From contig NZ_CP090953.1 in NCBI RefSeq assembly GCF_021513175.1, forward strand, positions 496,001-560,000: a stretch of 64,000 nt of DNA, given 5' to 3'. The DNA is from Sphingomonas sp. S2-65 (GTDB lineage: Bacteria; Pseudomonadota; Alphaproteobacteria; Sphingomonadales; Sphingomonadaceae). Both the position numbers and the translations under genes were made by a program. Below the pieces are notes generated by a model. That model was not told where the DNA came from, did not search any database, and saw only the letters and a list, made by a program, of their open reading frames with translations. Below, piece by piece: positions 19,291 to 28,129 of the stretch. Position 1 is the stretch's first letter; every line of letters starts with the position of its first letter.

Positions 19291-19304
19291 TGTTAGCGCG
19301 AACA
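19291..19304. promoter_or_regulatory. LacI-family-like operator TGTTAGCGCGAACA
   Basis: Near-perfect 14-bp palindrome centred on CG, with one mismatched pair out of seven. The form TGTTAGCGCTAACA is typical of LacI/GalR-family operators, which control many TonB receptor loci in Caulobacter, Xanthomonas and Sphingomonas. No regulator gene is present in the locus, so a LacI-type repressor would have to be encoded elsewhere. Assignment is by pattern only. Confidence 0.45.
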
Positions 19305-19407
19305 TTTCCCCTTGCGACCTGCAGAGCTGCACCGTAGTTTTCAAGACGAACGATGCTGCGCGGACAAACGCGACAAGACATCGACGCATAAACAGGGAGG
19401 GGACTGG

Positions 19408-22400
19408 ATGCCCATGGGTTCCATATTGAATACGCGTGATGCGAATGCTGAGTCCCGCAAGAAGGCGTTGCGACTTGGCGTGTCTGCGACGGCGATGTGC
19501 GTGTTTGCACTGGGCCTGCCGGCATATGCGCAGACCGGCGCCGCGAGCGGCCAGAACACGGCTGGCGCGACCACCGCGACGAGTGGACCCGGAGCGGATC
19601 AGGCTGTGCCGCAGGATGCGACGGACGCCCCGGCCGATGCGGCCGCGAGCGGTGACGAAGTCGTCATCACCGGTATTCGCCAGAGCCTGGCCAACGCCCA
19701 GAACATCAAGCGCAACTCCGACACCGTTGTCGACGCGATCACCTCGCAGGATATCGGCGCACTGCCCGATCGCTCGGTGACCGAAGCGCTGCAGCGCGTG
19801 CCCGGCGTGTCTATCAATCGCTTCGCAGGCAACAACGACCCCGATCACTTCTCGGTCGAAGGGTCGGGCGTGAACGTGCGCGGCCTGAACTTCGTGCGCT
19901 CCGAATTCAACGGCCGCGACACCTTTTCGGCGGGTATCGGCGGACAGGCGATCAACTTCGCCGACGTGCCGTCGGAACTGCTCGGCTCGGTTGAAGTCTA
20001 CAAGAACGCAACCGCCGACCTGATCGAAGGTGGTTTGGCCGGTACGGTCAATCTCAACACCCGCAAGCCGCTCGACAATAAGGGCTTCCATATCGGCGGC
20101 GGCATCGAAGCCAATTATGGCGATTTTGCCAAGGAATGGTCGCCGACGGGCTCGCTGCTGATCAGCAACACCTGGGAAACCGGGATCGGTACGTTCGGCA
20201 TACTCGCCAACGGCTCCTATTCGCGGCTGAAAAGCCGTGCCGACGGTATCCAGGTTACCAATTTCCAGACGCGCGATGGCGTGCAGGCGGCAACCGGGAC
20301 GGGTACGAACACCACGGTGACGTGCCGTAACCAGCTTCCGGGCAATACCGACGGTTTCACGTTGATTCCGGGTACCATCCCGAACCCCGACACCAGCGCA
20401 GGCGCACCTGCCACTTTGCCAAATCCCGCCAATACCTGCGGCAACGCGGGCACTGCTGGTGCGGACGGTTTTGCCGACCCGCTTGCGGTCGCATATGCCC
20501 CAATCGGCGGACAATTCCGCAGCCAGGATTATGACCGCAAGCGTGACGGCCAGGCGTTGGCGTTCCAGTGGGAAAGCACCGACCGCCGGACCGTGCTTAC
20601 CGCACAGTTCCTTCGCACGCACTCGACCAACTCATGGGGCGAGCATACGTTCGAGACCGCACCCGATCTGTCGGAATACAATACCTATCCGGCCGGGTGT
20701 CAGCAGAACGGCAACGGCCCGCTGAACGGCGCGGATGCTGCTACGACTCGCGCGGAGTGCCAGTTGAATGGCTCAGGCCAGTTCGTCTTCGGCGCCAATC
20801 AGCGGGGCAACGGCTATAACCCCTCCGCGAACGCGTTCCCCAATTTCGTGTACGACGATAACGGCACCTTCCAGAGCGGCTTTATCACGCTGCCCGGTTC
20901 GGGCTGGCGCACGGCTGGGAGCGGCACGCCGGAGTCGTTGGTCCCGACGGGCGGTATGCAGCAGTCGCTGTCACGCCGGCAGGTATTCGACGAAAACACC
21001 GTAAAGGATGCTGGTCTCAACCTGAAGATCAACCCGGATGATCATTGGTCGATCGGGTTGGACGTCGATTACACCTATGCTCGTCACGATGTGGTGGACC
21101 TTAGCGTTTTCGGATCCACCTTTGCCGACGAGGAACTCGACCTGACCGGCAACCTGCCGGTGGTTATTCCGCACAAGCCGCTGACGCTTGCCGCCAACTG
21201 GGCGACGCCGAACGCTGCGCTGGCGGCTGCAAGCGACTCCGAATATTTCCAGAGCCGCGACTTCCAGTTCTGGCGTGCGGCGATGGATCACATCGAGCAG
21301 AGCGAAGGCGACGAGTACCAGATAAAGGGCGACTTTGCGTACAAGTTCGACGATGGCGACTTCCTCCAGCGGGTGAAGTTCGGCGCGCGCTATGCCGAGC
21401 GCTCTCAGGATGTGCGCTACACCGCCTATAATTGGGGGGCGATCAGCGAGGTCTGGTCCGGCGCGCCAGTGTCGTTCAACCAGGGTGATACCAGCCGCTC
21501 GTCGCTCTACAGCTTCGACAACTTCTTCCGCGGCAAGACCTCTGCACCGCCAAACGCCTATTTCTACAATGGCGACCTGATCAACGGCTATAACGACGCG
21601 GTCAGCTTCTTCCAGACGCAGAACGACATCTGGCGCAACACAAATGGCGCAACGGCAACCAACCGTTTCCTGGGTGCCGGACAACGTGCCGGTGCGATCC
21701 CCGGGACTGCTTTCCTGCCTTCCGAAGTGTCCAACGTCCGCCAGGAAGACTCGGCCGCCTATGCGATGGTGCAGTTCGGTAACAACGAGCCGGTGTTCGG
21801 CGACGTGCGTGTCTCGGGCAACTTCGGCGTGCGCTACGTTCACACCGATGTGTACTCCCGGACCGCGACCGCTGTCCCGAACCGCAGCGAATTGGGAGTG
21901 CAAGACCTTTACGGGGTTCGCTGCGCGGAGACGACGCGCGTCGTCAACGGCGTCTCCCAGGTGGTGCGCCCAGGAGGCGTCTGCAGCTTGGGTGAGACGG
22001 AGTATACGCGGCTGCGCAACTTCGCGGTCGACGGCTACGCTGCCGTGCCGGCATCGTTCACGAACAGCTACAGCTACTGGTTGCCTAGCGCGAACCTGAA
22101 ACTGGGACTGTCGCGGGATCTGATTTTCCGTCTTGCCGGCTCCAAGGTGCTGACGCGTCCGGATTTCGCTAACATCCGACCTTATGTGACGTATGCGCTC
22201 GAGCCGGGCTCCGGCACCGTCACGATAAACGCAGGCAATCCGTACCTGAAGCCTGCGACCGCATGGCAGTTCGACGCGACGCTCGAATGGTATTTCGGCC
22301 GCGTGGGGCAGCTGTCGTTCGACGCCTTCTACAAGACCGTGGACGGCTTCTTCTACCAGTCGCTCGTCAACCGTTCGGTGACCAACAACGGTATCACGCA

Positions 22401-22962
22401 GAACATCCAGGCACGCGGCCCGGAAAATTATACCGGCAAGGGCAAGATCAAGGGCTTTGAAATTGCCTACCAGCAGACGTTCGACTTCCTGCCTGGTTTC
22501 CTTGGCGGGTTCGGCTTCAACGGCAACTACACCTTTATCGAGAGTTCGGGTCTGCCCAACTCGTTCCTGAACGGGGGAACGCCTTCGGCTACCTCAACCG
22601 TCGCGAAGGGGAGTCTGCCGCTCGAAGGGCTTTCCAAGCACAATGTGAACGCGACGCTGTTCTATGAGAAGGGGCCGATCTCGCTTCGGGCCGCGTATAA
22701 CTGGCGCTCGCGCTTCCTGCTTACCGCGGCGGACGTGATCTTCCCGTATACGTCGATCTTCAACGATGCGAGCGGACAGCTCGACGCGTCGGCGTTCATC
22801 AACCTCAACAAGTACGTCAAGCTTGGCGTCCAGGGCGTGAACCTGACGAACACGACGACCAAGCTGCTACAGGCGTATAAGGCAGGATCCGACGAGCTGG
22901 CGCCGCGGTCCTACTTCACCAACGACCGGCGCTATTCGATCATCTTGCGCGCGAACTACTGA
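19408..22962 (+). CDS. TonB-dependent receptor (Xanthomonas/Caulobacter type)
   Basis: Outer-membrane active transporter, 1184 aa. The start at 19408 fits the GGGAGGGGA ribosome site. Signal peptide with cleavage after AYA (res 41), then an Ala/Thr/Gly-rich linker, a TonB-box-like DEVVITG (83-89), the plug with GIRQSLANAQNIKRNSD and ALPDRSVTEALQRVPGV, and a long beta barrel ending in ILRANY with terminal aromatic Tyr. The subfamily is large in oligotrophs that import glycans or other bulky ligands. It diverges from the halogenase operon, which suggests import of the substrate or an inducer of that operon. The ligand is not predictable here. Confidence 0.93.
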   Translation: MPMGSILNTRDANAESRKKALRLGVSATAMCVFALGLPAYAQTGAASGQNTAGATTATSGPGADQAVPQDATDAPADAAASGDEVVITGIRQSLANAQNIKRNSDTVVDAITSQDIGALPDRSVTEALQRVPGVSINRFAGNNDPDHFSVEGSGVNVRGLNFVRSEFNGRDTFSAGIGGQAINFADVPSELLGSVEVYKNATADLIEGGLAGTVNLNTRKPLDNKGFHIGGGIEANYGDFAKEWSPTGSLLISNTWETGIGTFGILANGSYSRLKSRADGIQVTNFQTRDGVQAATGTGTNTTVTCRNQLPGNTDGFTLIPGTIPNPDTSAGAPATLPNPANTCGNAGTAGADGFADPLAVAYAPIGGQFRSQDYDRKRDGQALAFQWESTDRRTVLTAQFLRTHSTNSWGEHTFETAPDLSEYNTYPAGCQQNGNGPLNGADAATTRAECQLNGSGQFVFGANQRGNGYNPSANAFPNFVYDDNGTFQSGFITLPGSGWRTAGSGTPESLVPTGGMQQSLSRRQVFDENTVKDAGLNLKINPDDHWSIGLDVDYTYARHDVVDLSVFGSTFADEELDLTGNLPVVIPHKPLTLAANWATPNAALAAASDSEYFQSRDFQFWRAAMDHIEQSEGDEYQIKGDFAYKFDDGDFLQRVKFGARYAERSQDVRYTAYNWGAISEVWSGAPVSFNQGDTSRSSLYSFDNFFRGKTSAPPNAYFYNGDLINGYNDAVSFFQTQNDIWRNTNGATATNRFLGAGQRAGAIPGTAFLPSEVSNVRQEDSAAYAMVQFGNNEPVFGDVRVSGNFGVRYVHTDVYSRTATAVPNRSELGVQDLYGVRCAETTRVVNGVSQVVRPGGVCSLGETEYTRLRNFAVDGYAAVPASFTNSYSYWLPSANLKLGLSRDLIFRLAGSKVLTRPDFANIRPYVTYALEPGSGTVTINAGNPYLKPATAWQFDATLEWYFGRVGQLSFDAFYKTVDGFFYQSLVNRSVTNNGITQNIQARGPENYTGKGKIKGFEIAYQQTFDFLPGFLGGFGFNGNYTFIESSGLPNSFLNGGTPSATSTVAKGSLPLEGLSKHNVNATLFYEKGPISLRAAYNWRSRFLLTAADVIFPYTSIFNDASGQLDASAFINLNKYVKLGVQGVNLTNTTTKLLQAYKAGSDELAPRSYFTNDRRYSIILRANY

Positions 22963-22985
22963 CGTTCATACGCAAGAGGGGGAGG

Positions 22986-23016
22986 AAGGCGGCGCTGATG
23001 CGCCGCCTTTTTCTTT
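22986..23016 (+). terminator. Rho-independent terminator of the TonB receptor gene
   Basis: Perfect 10-bp stem AAGGCGGCGC/GCGCCGCCTT with a TGAT loop, followed by TTTCTTT, 24 bp after the receptor stop. Confidence 0.9.
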
Positions 23017-23246
23017 GCTTAAGCTTGCCGGTATCGCGGCAACAGCGCGACAAACTGGGTCGTCAGCGCACCGCCAGCCTTGCCTAGAAATGCGGGACGA
23101 TGTTGCCGCAAAAAATGGGTTGAACCTTCGGCCTAGAGTTTTCCTCAAGGGTGGGGCCGAGATCACCACGTTAGAGCACAAGCATAAGATCGATAATATA
23201 CATTATGTAAAGCGCGCGGGAGTGCGGCGGGGCTTATCGGGCTAAG
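23017..23246. other. Gene-free convergent gap with AT-rich palindrome
   Basis: 230 bp between two convergent gene ends. No convincing gene is seen. An AT-rich island at about 23185-23212 contains the perfect inverted repeat ATAAT-ATAC-ATTAT (23193-23206), which looks like an operator or promoter although no gene starts here. The 10-mer TTGCCGCAAA at 23103-23112 also occurs at 19278-19287 in the receptor promoter. A frame at 23087-23245 lacks a ribosome site and is not called. Confidence 0.4.
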
Positions 23247-23933
23247 TCAGGCGTCCGGAGCAGCATCGCCGCGGCTGCGGCGCGTGGTTCCACGGCGCTC
23301 TCCGTCTGGCTCCGCGATCGCGCCGCCATTCGCATCTCGACGGGGTTCCAGGATCAGCGTGTTGTTCTCGACGCGCCAGCTATGCAGCCGCGACAGGAAG
23401 TTCATGCCCAGCACGTCGAGCTCTCCGAAGTTCTCCGAGATCACCACGCCGAGATCCTCCGTATTCAGTGGGCCGATCGAGAGCTTCTGTATTCGCCCGC
23501 GCTGTGCCGCCACGGTGCCGTTGGCGGTCTCGATCATCACCGGAATGCCAACGCCGGGTTCGACGTCGGCAGCAGCCGCAGTGTCCGCCGAGATCGCCGT
23601 GATCGTGGCGCCGCTATCGATCAGCATGCGGCGTCGCACCCCGTTGATGGTGACGCGTGCCCAAAAATGCCCATCGGGGCTCATGCGGATGCGGACCGTG
23701 TCTCCATCGACCTTCTGATCTTCGATGCCCAGCCGTTCGGTCGCCTGGGTCCATAGCGCCGCCAGTTCGGTGCGGTGTGCGACGGCGAGCACCGCGATCA
23801 GAATGATGAGCGCCCAGGAGACGAGCGAGCGCAGGATGAGACCGAAGCTCAGCCGCCGCGCGCTGAGGGCGCTCAACACGAGTACAAGGCCGCCGATCAG
23901 CCAGAGTGCGTTGATATCGTCCCAACCATTCAC
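23247..23933 (-). CDS. Membrane-anchored retropepsin-like aspartyl protease
   Basis: 228 aa. Two N-terminal hydrophobic segments (about res 9-24 and 30-52) anchor it in the inner membrane. A retroviral-type aspartic protease domain follows (clan AA, TIGR02281-like), with the active-site MLIDSGATITAIS (Asp-Ser-Gly in place of the more common DTG) and the flap/closing motif LDVLGMNFLSRL. As a single-domain pepsin it must work as a dimer. The C-terminal 30 residues are Arg/Gly-rich. The start overlaps the stop of the upstream hydrolase gene (ATGA). Role unknown; probably periplasmic proteolysis. Confidence 0.85.
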   Translation of the reverse strand: MNGWDDINALWLIGGLVLVLSALSARRLSFGLILRSLVSWALIILIAVLAVAHRTELAALWTQATERLGIEDQKVDGDTVRIRMSPDGHFWARVTINGVRRRMLIDSGATITAISADTAAAADVEPGVGIPVMIETANGTVAAQRGRIQKLSIGPLNTEDLGVVISENFGELDVLGMNFLSRLHSWRVENNTLILEPRRDANGGAIAEPDGERRGTTRRSRGDAAPDA

Positions 23934-24700
23934 GCAACGATCTCCAGGCCGTCATAGCCTGGCTCGACCCCATGCGGCAGCTCAGCGGCAAGGCTCATAT
24001 AGTCCATGGAATGGTCCATATGAACCAGCACAGAGCGCGCGGGTGCCAACTCCCCTATCCAGCCGAGCGCTTCGGACAGATGGGGGTGCGTCGGGTGCGG
24101 CGCCCGGCGCAACGCATCGACGATCCACACATCTACTCCAGCATAGAGCGTGCGCATCGGCTTCGTCATCTCGTGGAAGTCCGTGGCGTATCCCATTGAT
24201 TTCTCGAGATGATCGAAGCGCAGTCCGGCGGAAAAGATGTTGCCGTGCGGTTGATCGGTGGCCGCGATGCGAATGTCACCGATCGTAAGCGTGTCCGGTA
24301 AGTCCTCGATGGCCACGGTAGGCGGATAGCCGGCGCGGCCGTGGAAGGCATAGGCGAACTTGGCCTCCAGCTGCGCGCGGGTGGGCGGCCGCGCCAGGCC
24401 GCGGACTGGGGTCCCGCCGCGCAGGTGCATGATTTGGCGAAGGTCGTCGATGCCGTGCGTATGATCCGCGTGGTCGTGGGTCCAGATCACCGCGTCGATG
24501 TCGCCGACGTCTGCAGCAAGCAGCTGCGCGCGCATGTCGGGACTCGTGTCGATCAGGATCGTGGTTGTGTCGGTGGAGACGAGCGCGGAGGAGCGGCTAC
24601 GGCGGTTGCGCGGATCGTGGGGGTCACAGGCGCCCCAGTCATTGCCAATGCGAGGAACGCCCGAGGAGGTTCCGGAACCAAGAAGCCGTATCTTCAGCAT
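23930..24700 (-). CDS. MBL-fold metallo-hydrolase, PhnP-like
   Basis: 256 aa metallo-beta-lactamase fold. Metal ligands are visible in TWTHDHADHTHGIDDLR-type spacing (HxHxDH, read as WTHDHADHTHG), then H in TDQPHGN, D in YATDFHE and H in VHMDHS. The N terminus MLKIRLLGSGTSSGVPRIG and the overall length fit the PhnP/cyclic phosphodiesterase branch. In alphaproteobacteria it commonly follows metG-tatD, as here, which hints at a nucleic-acid or nucleotide substrate. The exact reaction is not assignable. It starts 57 bp after tatD. Confidence 0.85.
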   Translation of the reverse strand: MLKIRLLGSGTSSGVPRIGNDWGACDPHDPRNRRSRSSALVSTDTTTILIDTSPDMRAQLLAADVGDIDAVIWTHDHADHTHGIDDLRQIMHLRGGTPVRGLARPPTRAQLEAKFAYAFHGRAGYPPTVAIEDLPDTLTIGDIRIAATDQPHGNIFSAGLRFDHLEKSMGYATDFHEMTKPMRTLYAGVDVWIVDALRRAPHPTHPHLSEALGWIGELAPARSVLVHMDHSMDYMSLAAELPHGVEPGYDGLEIVA

Positions 24701-24757
24701 ATTAGCCTGGAAACTTCATTGTTACTTTGCGAGGACAGTAAACACCAAGCGCGCGCT

Positions 24758-25537
24758 TCAGGACCGGGTCTTGGCGAAGAGCTGGTGGAAATTCTCGCGG
24801 GTGGTTTCGGCCAGAGCTTCGGGATCTTCCCCGCGCAACTTGGCCAGGAAGCGGCAGGTGTCGGCGACAAAGGCGGGTTCACCCGGCCTGCCGCGGTGAG
24901 GCACCGGGGCGAGGAATGGCGCGTCGGTTTCGATCAGCAACCGGTCGAGCGGCAGGCGCTTCGCGGTGTCCTGAAGATCGCGGGCGTTCTTGAAGGTCAC
25001 GATACCCGAAATGGAAATGTAGAAGCCGAGTTCCAGGGCAATGTCGGCGAACGCACCACTGGCGGTGAAACAATGGATCACGCCAGGGAAGGCGCCCTTC
25101 CCCATCTCTTCACGCAGGATTGCGGCGGTATCCTCTTCCGCGTCGCGGGTGTGGACGATGATCGGCAACTGGGTCTCGCGGCACGCGGCGAGATGGGCGC
25201 GGAAGCTGCTCTGCTGGCGTGCACGGTCGCTGTGGTCGTAATAATAATCGAGCCCGCTTTCGCCGATGCCGACGACGCGCGGATGCCGCGTCCGCTCGAC
25301 CAGCTTGGCGGTATCGACATGGGCGTGCTGGTCGGCTTCGTGCGGGTGGATGCCGACGGTGGCCCAGACATCCGGCTCGCGCTCGGCGACGGCGATGACG
25401 TCATCCCATTCGCGCTCGCGCGTCGAGATGTTGAGCATCGCGGTGACCCCGCTTTCGCGAGCGCGGGCAATCACCTGGGGCTGTTCTTCGACAAGGCCCT
25501 TATAGTTCAAATGGCAATGGCTGTCGGCTAACCTCAC
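24758..25537 (-). CDS. tatD: TatD-family metal-dependent DNase
   Basis: 259 aa TIM-barrel hydrolase. Metal ligands: HxH in ADSHCHLNY at the N terminus, Glu in GIGESGLDYYY, His in IVHTRDAEED and VIHCFTAS, and Asp in IETDAPFLAP. TatD enzymes are 3'-5' exonucleases on DNA and RNA with a repair or turnover role. The start overlaps the metG stop (ATGA). The order holB-metG-tatD-MBL hydrolase is a conserved alphaproteobacterial block. Confidence 0.94.
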   Translation of the reverse strand: MRLADSHCHLNYKGLVEEQPQVIARARESGVTAMLNISTREREWDDVIAVAEREPDVWATVGIHPHEADQHAHVDTAKLVERTRHPRVVGIGESGLDYYYDHSDRARQQSSFRAHLAACRETQLPIIVHTRDAEEDTAAILREEMGKGAFPGVIHCFTASGAFADIALELGFYISISGIVTFKNARDLQDTAKRLPLDRLLIETDAPFLAPVPHRGRPGEPAFVADTCRFLAKLRGEDPEALAETTRENFHQLFAKTRS

Positions 25538-27039
25538 GCGCCCTCCGTCTGCTGGAGCTCCAGCCTGGGGAAGATGGGGGTCGGCGGCGCGATGCGGAAG
25601 GCGTCGTCATCCTGCGACGGCAGTTGCGCGAGCAGCTTCGCCGCGGAACCGGGGATCACCGGCTGGATCGTGGTCGCCAAGTGGCGGATGCCGCGTATCA
25701 AGGTGCGCAGCACCGCGCGCATGCGATCCGGGTCGGTCTTGCGAAGGGTCCAGGGTGCCTGTGCGTCGATATACTGGTTGCAGGCAAACACGCCGACCAT
25801 CCACGCCTCGAGCGCCTGACTGAGCGCAAGATCCTCGAACGCGGCATTGAAGGCGGCGCAGGCGGTATCAACCTCAGTCAGAAGAACGGCGTCCGCTTCC
25901 TCGCTCCTCCCCTGCTCGACCTCGCCTTCGCAGTTCTTGGCGATGAAGGCGAGCGTGCGCTGGGCCAGATTGCCGAAGCTGTTGGAGAGATCGGCGTTGG
26001 CGCGCGTGACGATCGCTTCGTCGCTGAAGGTGCCGTCATTGCCGAAGCTGACATCGCGCAGCAAGAAATAGCGGAGCGCGTCGACGCCATAGAGCGTGGC
26101 GAGCTGCATCGGATCGACGACGTTGCCGACCGACTTCGACATCTTTTCCCCGCGGTTGAGCAGGAAGCCGTGGCCGAACACCTGCTTGGGCAGCGGCAGG
26201 TTCGCGGACATCAGGAAAGCGGGCCAGTACACCGCGTGAAAGCGGACGATGTCCTTGCCGATCAGGTGGATGTCAGCGGGCCAGAACTGGGCGAAGCGTT
26301 CCGGATCGTGCGGGTAGCCTGCGCCGGTGATGTAGTTGGTCAGCGCGTCTACCCAGACGTACATGACGTGATTGGGGCTGCCCGGTACCGGCACGCCCCA
26401 ATCGAAGCTGGTGCGGCTGACGGACAGGTCGACGAGCCCGCCTTCGACAAAGCGAAGGATCTCGTTTCGGCGCGAGTCCGGACGGATGAAGTCGGGGTTG
26501 GCGGCGTAGAAATCGAGCAGCGGCTGCTGATATTTGGACAGGCGGAAGAACCAGGTCTCCTCTGCAGTCCACTCAACTGGGGTGCCCTGGGGTGAGAGCT
26601 TCTGCCCCCCTTCCCCTTCGGTCAGTTCCTTTTCCTCGTAAAAGGCTTCGTCGCGCAACGAGTACCAGCCTTCGTAGCGGTCCAGGTACAAGTCGCCGGC
26701 ATCGGCCATTGCTTGCCAGATCGCCTGCGAGGCGGCGTAATGCTCGGGCTCGGAAGTCCGGATGAAGCGATCGTAGGAAATATCCAGACCGTCGGCCATC
26801 TCGCGGAAATAGCTGGACATTTCATCGGCAAGCTCGCGCGCTTCGAGGCCGCGGGCACGGGCGGTCTGGACCATCTTGAGGCCGTGCTCGTCGGTGCCGG
26901 TCTGGAAGAACACGTCGCGGCCATGCTGGCGCTGGAAGCGGGCGATCGCGTCGGCGGCGATCATCTCATAGGCATGGCCGATGTGCGGGCGGCCATTGGG
27001 ATAGTGGATCGCGGTGCTGATGTAGAATGGGTTGGGCAT
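25534..27039 (-). CDS. metG: Methionyl-tRNA synthetase
   Basis: Class I synthetase that charges tRNA-Met, 501 aa from the ATG at 27039; an in-frame ATG 36 nt upstream is less likely by homology. HIGH motif in GRPHIGHAYE and KMSKS motif in GEKMSKSVGNVVDP. The connective domain has no zinc-knuckle cysteines and there is no C-terminal OB-fold tRNA-binding domain, so this is the short zinc-free form usual in this class. Confidence 0.96.
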   Translation of the reverse strand: MPNPFYISTAIHYPNGRPHIGHAYEMIAADAIARFQRQHGRDVFFQTGTDEHGLKMVQTARARGLEARELADEMSSYFREMADGLDISYDRFIRTSEPEHYAASQAIWQAMADAGDLYLDRYEGWYSLRDEAFYEEKELTEGEGGQKLSPQGTPVEWTAEETWFFRLSKYQQPLLDFYAANPDFIRPDSRRNEILRFVEGGLVDLSVSRTSFDWGVPVPGSPNHVMYVWVDALTNYITGAGYPHDPERFAQFWPADIHLIGKDIVRFHAVYWPAFLMSANLPLPKQVFGHGFLLNRGEKMSKSVGNVVDPMQLATLYGVDALRYFLLRDVSFGNDGTFSDEAIVTRANADLSNSFGNLAQRTLAFIAKNCEGEVEQGRSEEADAVLLTEVDTACAAFNAAFEDLALSQALEAWMVGVFACNQYIDAQAPWTLRKTDPDRMRAVLRTLIRGIRHLATTIQPVIPGSAAKLLAQLPSQDDDAFRIAPPTPIFPRLELQQTEGA

Positions 27040-27097
27040 GGAGGGGGCTTTAAGGGGAAGCTTGCCACCTGTCATCGGGTCTAGTGCACCGCGTGCG

Positions 27098-28072
27098 CTA
27101 TCGCCTGGCCAATTGGGCGAGCAAGCCGCTCATCTCGAACACCGTGGCGCCGGCGTCCAGCGAGAGACCGCGGGCCGCGCCGGCCAACTCGTAGCTGGCG
27201 GTGTAGGTGTCCAGGGCGATGCGGAGAGGCTCACCCGTCAAGGTCTTGGCGTGAGCGGCGATAAAGCTTGGAACGCGGTCGAGGAACGCCTCGTATCGAG
27301 GTTGCGCTGCCTTGGCGCCGAGAAGCTTGGCCAGGCGGCCGCGGATCGCGTTTGAGGGATCTCCCGTCTCTGCCAGGCGCGTCATCTCCGCTTCCAACGC
27401 GGCAAGGTCAAGGCCGGCGAAACCCAGCGCGCGACCCGGCGAACCTTCGCCAGCGCGGACCAGCGCGTCGATCTCGTCCGGCGTGGCGTCGGGGAGTTCC
27501 TGCCGGAGGATGTGCGTTACGTCACCGCCTTCCAGCGGTTCGAACCGGAGCAGGCGGCAGCGCGAGCGGATGGTCGGGAGCAACCGGCCGGGGGCGTGGC
27601 TGACCAGCAGGAAGATGGTGCCCTGCGGGGGTTCCTCCAGGTTCTTGAGGAGCGCGTTGGCGCCGCCACGCTCCAGATCGTCGATCGCATCGATCACGAC
27701 GACACGCCGGGGCGACAGTGCCGGCTTGGTGGCGAACAGCGGCTGAAGGGTGCGGACCTGGGCGATCGTGATCGAGCGGGCAAGCGCTTCGTCCGGCTTG
27801 TCGGGATCCTTGGGCAGCCGGGTGAGCGCGCGAAAATCCGGATGAGCGCCCGACGCGAGCAGATGGGCGGTCTGCGTATTTTCAGGCACGTTCCAGCCGG
27901 GGGCGAGTTTGTGCGGCTCCAGCGCCTCGGCGAGCATGCGCGCTGCTGCAATGCGCGCGAAGCTGCCCTTCCCCACGCCTTCCGGTCCGGCGATCAGCCA
28001 GGCATGGTGAAGCGCACCGCTTGCCATGGCAGCGGCGAGCGCGTCGCGGGCGGACTGGTTGCCGAGGAGCAT
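27098..28072 (-). CDS. holB: DNA polymerase III subunit delta prime
   Basis: Clamp-loader subunit, 324 aa AAA+ protein. Walker A-like GPEGVGKGS, the NALLKNLEEPP block, and the sensor SRC motif in TIRSRCRLLRF, which in delta prime supplies the arginine to a neighbouring ATP site. It sits 58 bp upstream of metG. In many relatives a thymidylate kinase gene lies just before holB; here there is only a 57-bp gap to the carboxypeptidase gene. Confidence 0.93.
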   Translation of the reverse strand: MLLGNQSARDALAAAMASGALHHAWLIAGPEGVGKGSFARIAAARMLAEALEPHKLAPGWNVPENTQTAHLLASGAHPDFRALTRLPKDPDKPDEALARSITIAQVRTLQPLFATKPALSPRRVVVIDAIDDLERGGANALLKNLEEPPQGTIFLLVSHAPGRLLPTIRSRCRLLRFEPLEGGDVTHILRQELPDATPDEIDALVRAGEGSPGRALGFAGLDLAALEAEMTRLAETGDPSNAIRGRLAKLLGAKAAQPRYEAFLDRVPSFIAAHAKTLTGEPLRIALDTYTASYELAGAARGLSLDAGATVFEMSGLLAQLARR

Positions 28073-28090
28073 GATGGGCTTGTACGCCTG

Positions 28091-28121
28091 CCCGTCATCC
28101 CCGCGAAGCGGCGACGACGGG
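28091..28121. repeat. REP-like palindrome between holB and the dac gene
   Basis: Arms CCCGTCATCCCCGC and GCGGCGACGACGGG pair at 12 of 14 positions around GAA. This resembles the GTCATCCCCGCG...GATGAC palindromes scattered through proteobacterial genomes. It could also end transcription from the dac gene, though no T-run follows. Confidence 0.5.
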
Positions 28122-28129
28122 CAAAGCGG

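Larger units (their letters stand above)
19173..19407. promoter_or_regulatory. Divergent promoter region between halogenase operon and TonB receptor
   Basis: 235 bp, AT-richer in its middle than the flanks, holding the control region for both transcripts. Two palindromes stand out and are listed separately. The stretch CTATAAA at 19265-19271, inside the first palindrome, could serve as a -10 element, but I cannot assign a matching -35 with confidence. A strong ribosome site GGGAGGGGA at 19395-19403 serves the receptor. Confidence 0.6.

Noticed and set aside
17130..19337. Plus-strand frame of 735 codons through halogenases 3 and 4
   Set aside because: Shadow of two clear flavoprotein genes on the other strand; no recognisable motif and Arg-rich composition.
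23015..23245. Plus-strand 76-codon frame in the convergent gap
   Set aside because: TTG start inside a terminator tail, no ribosome site, no family resemblance.
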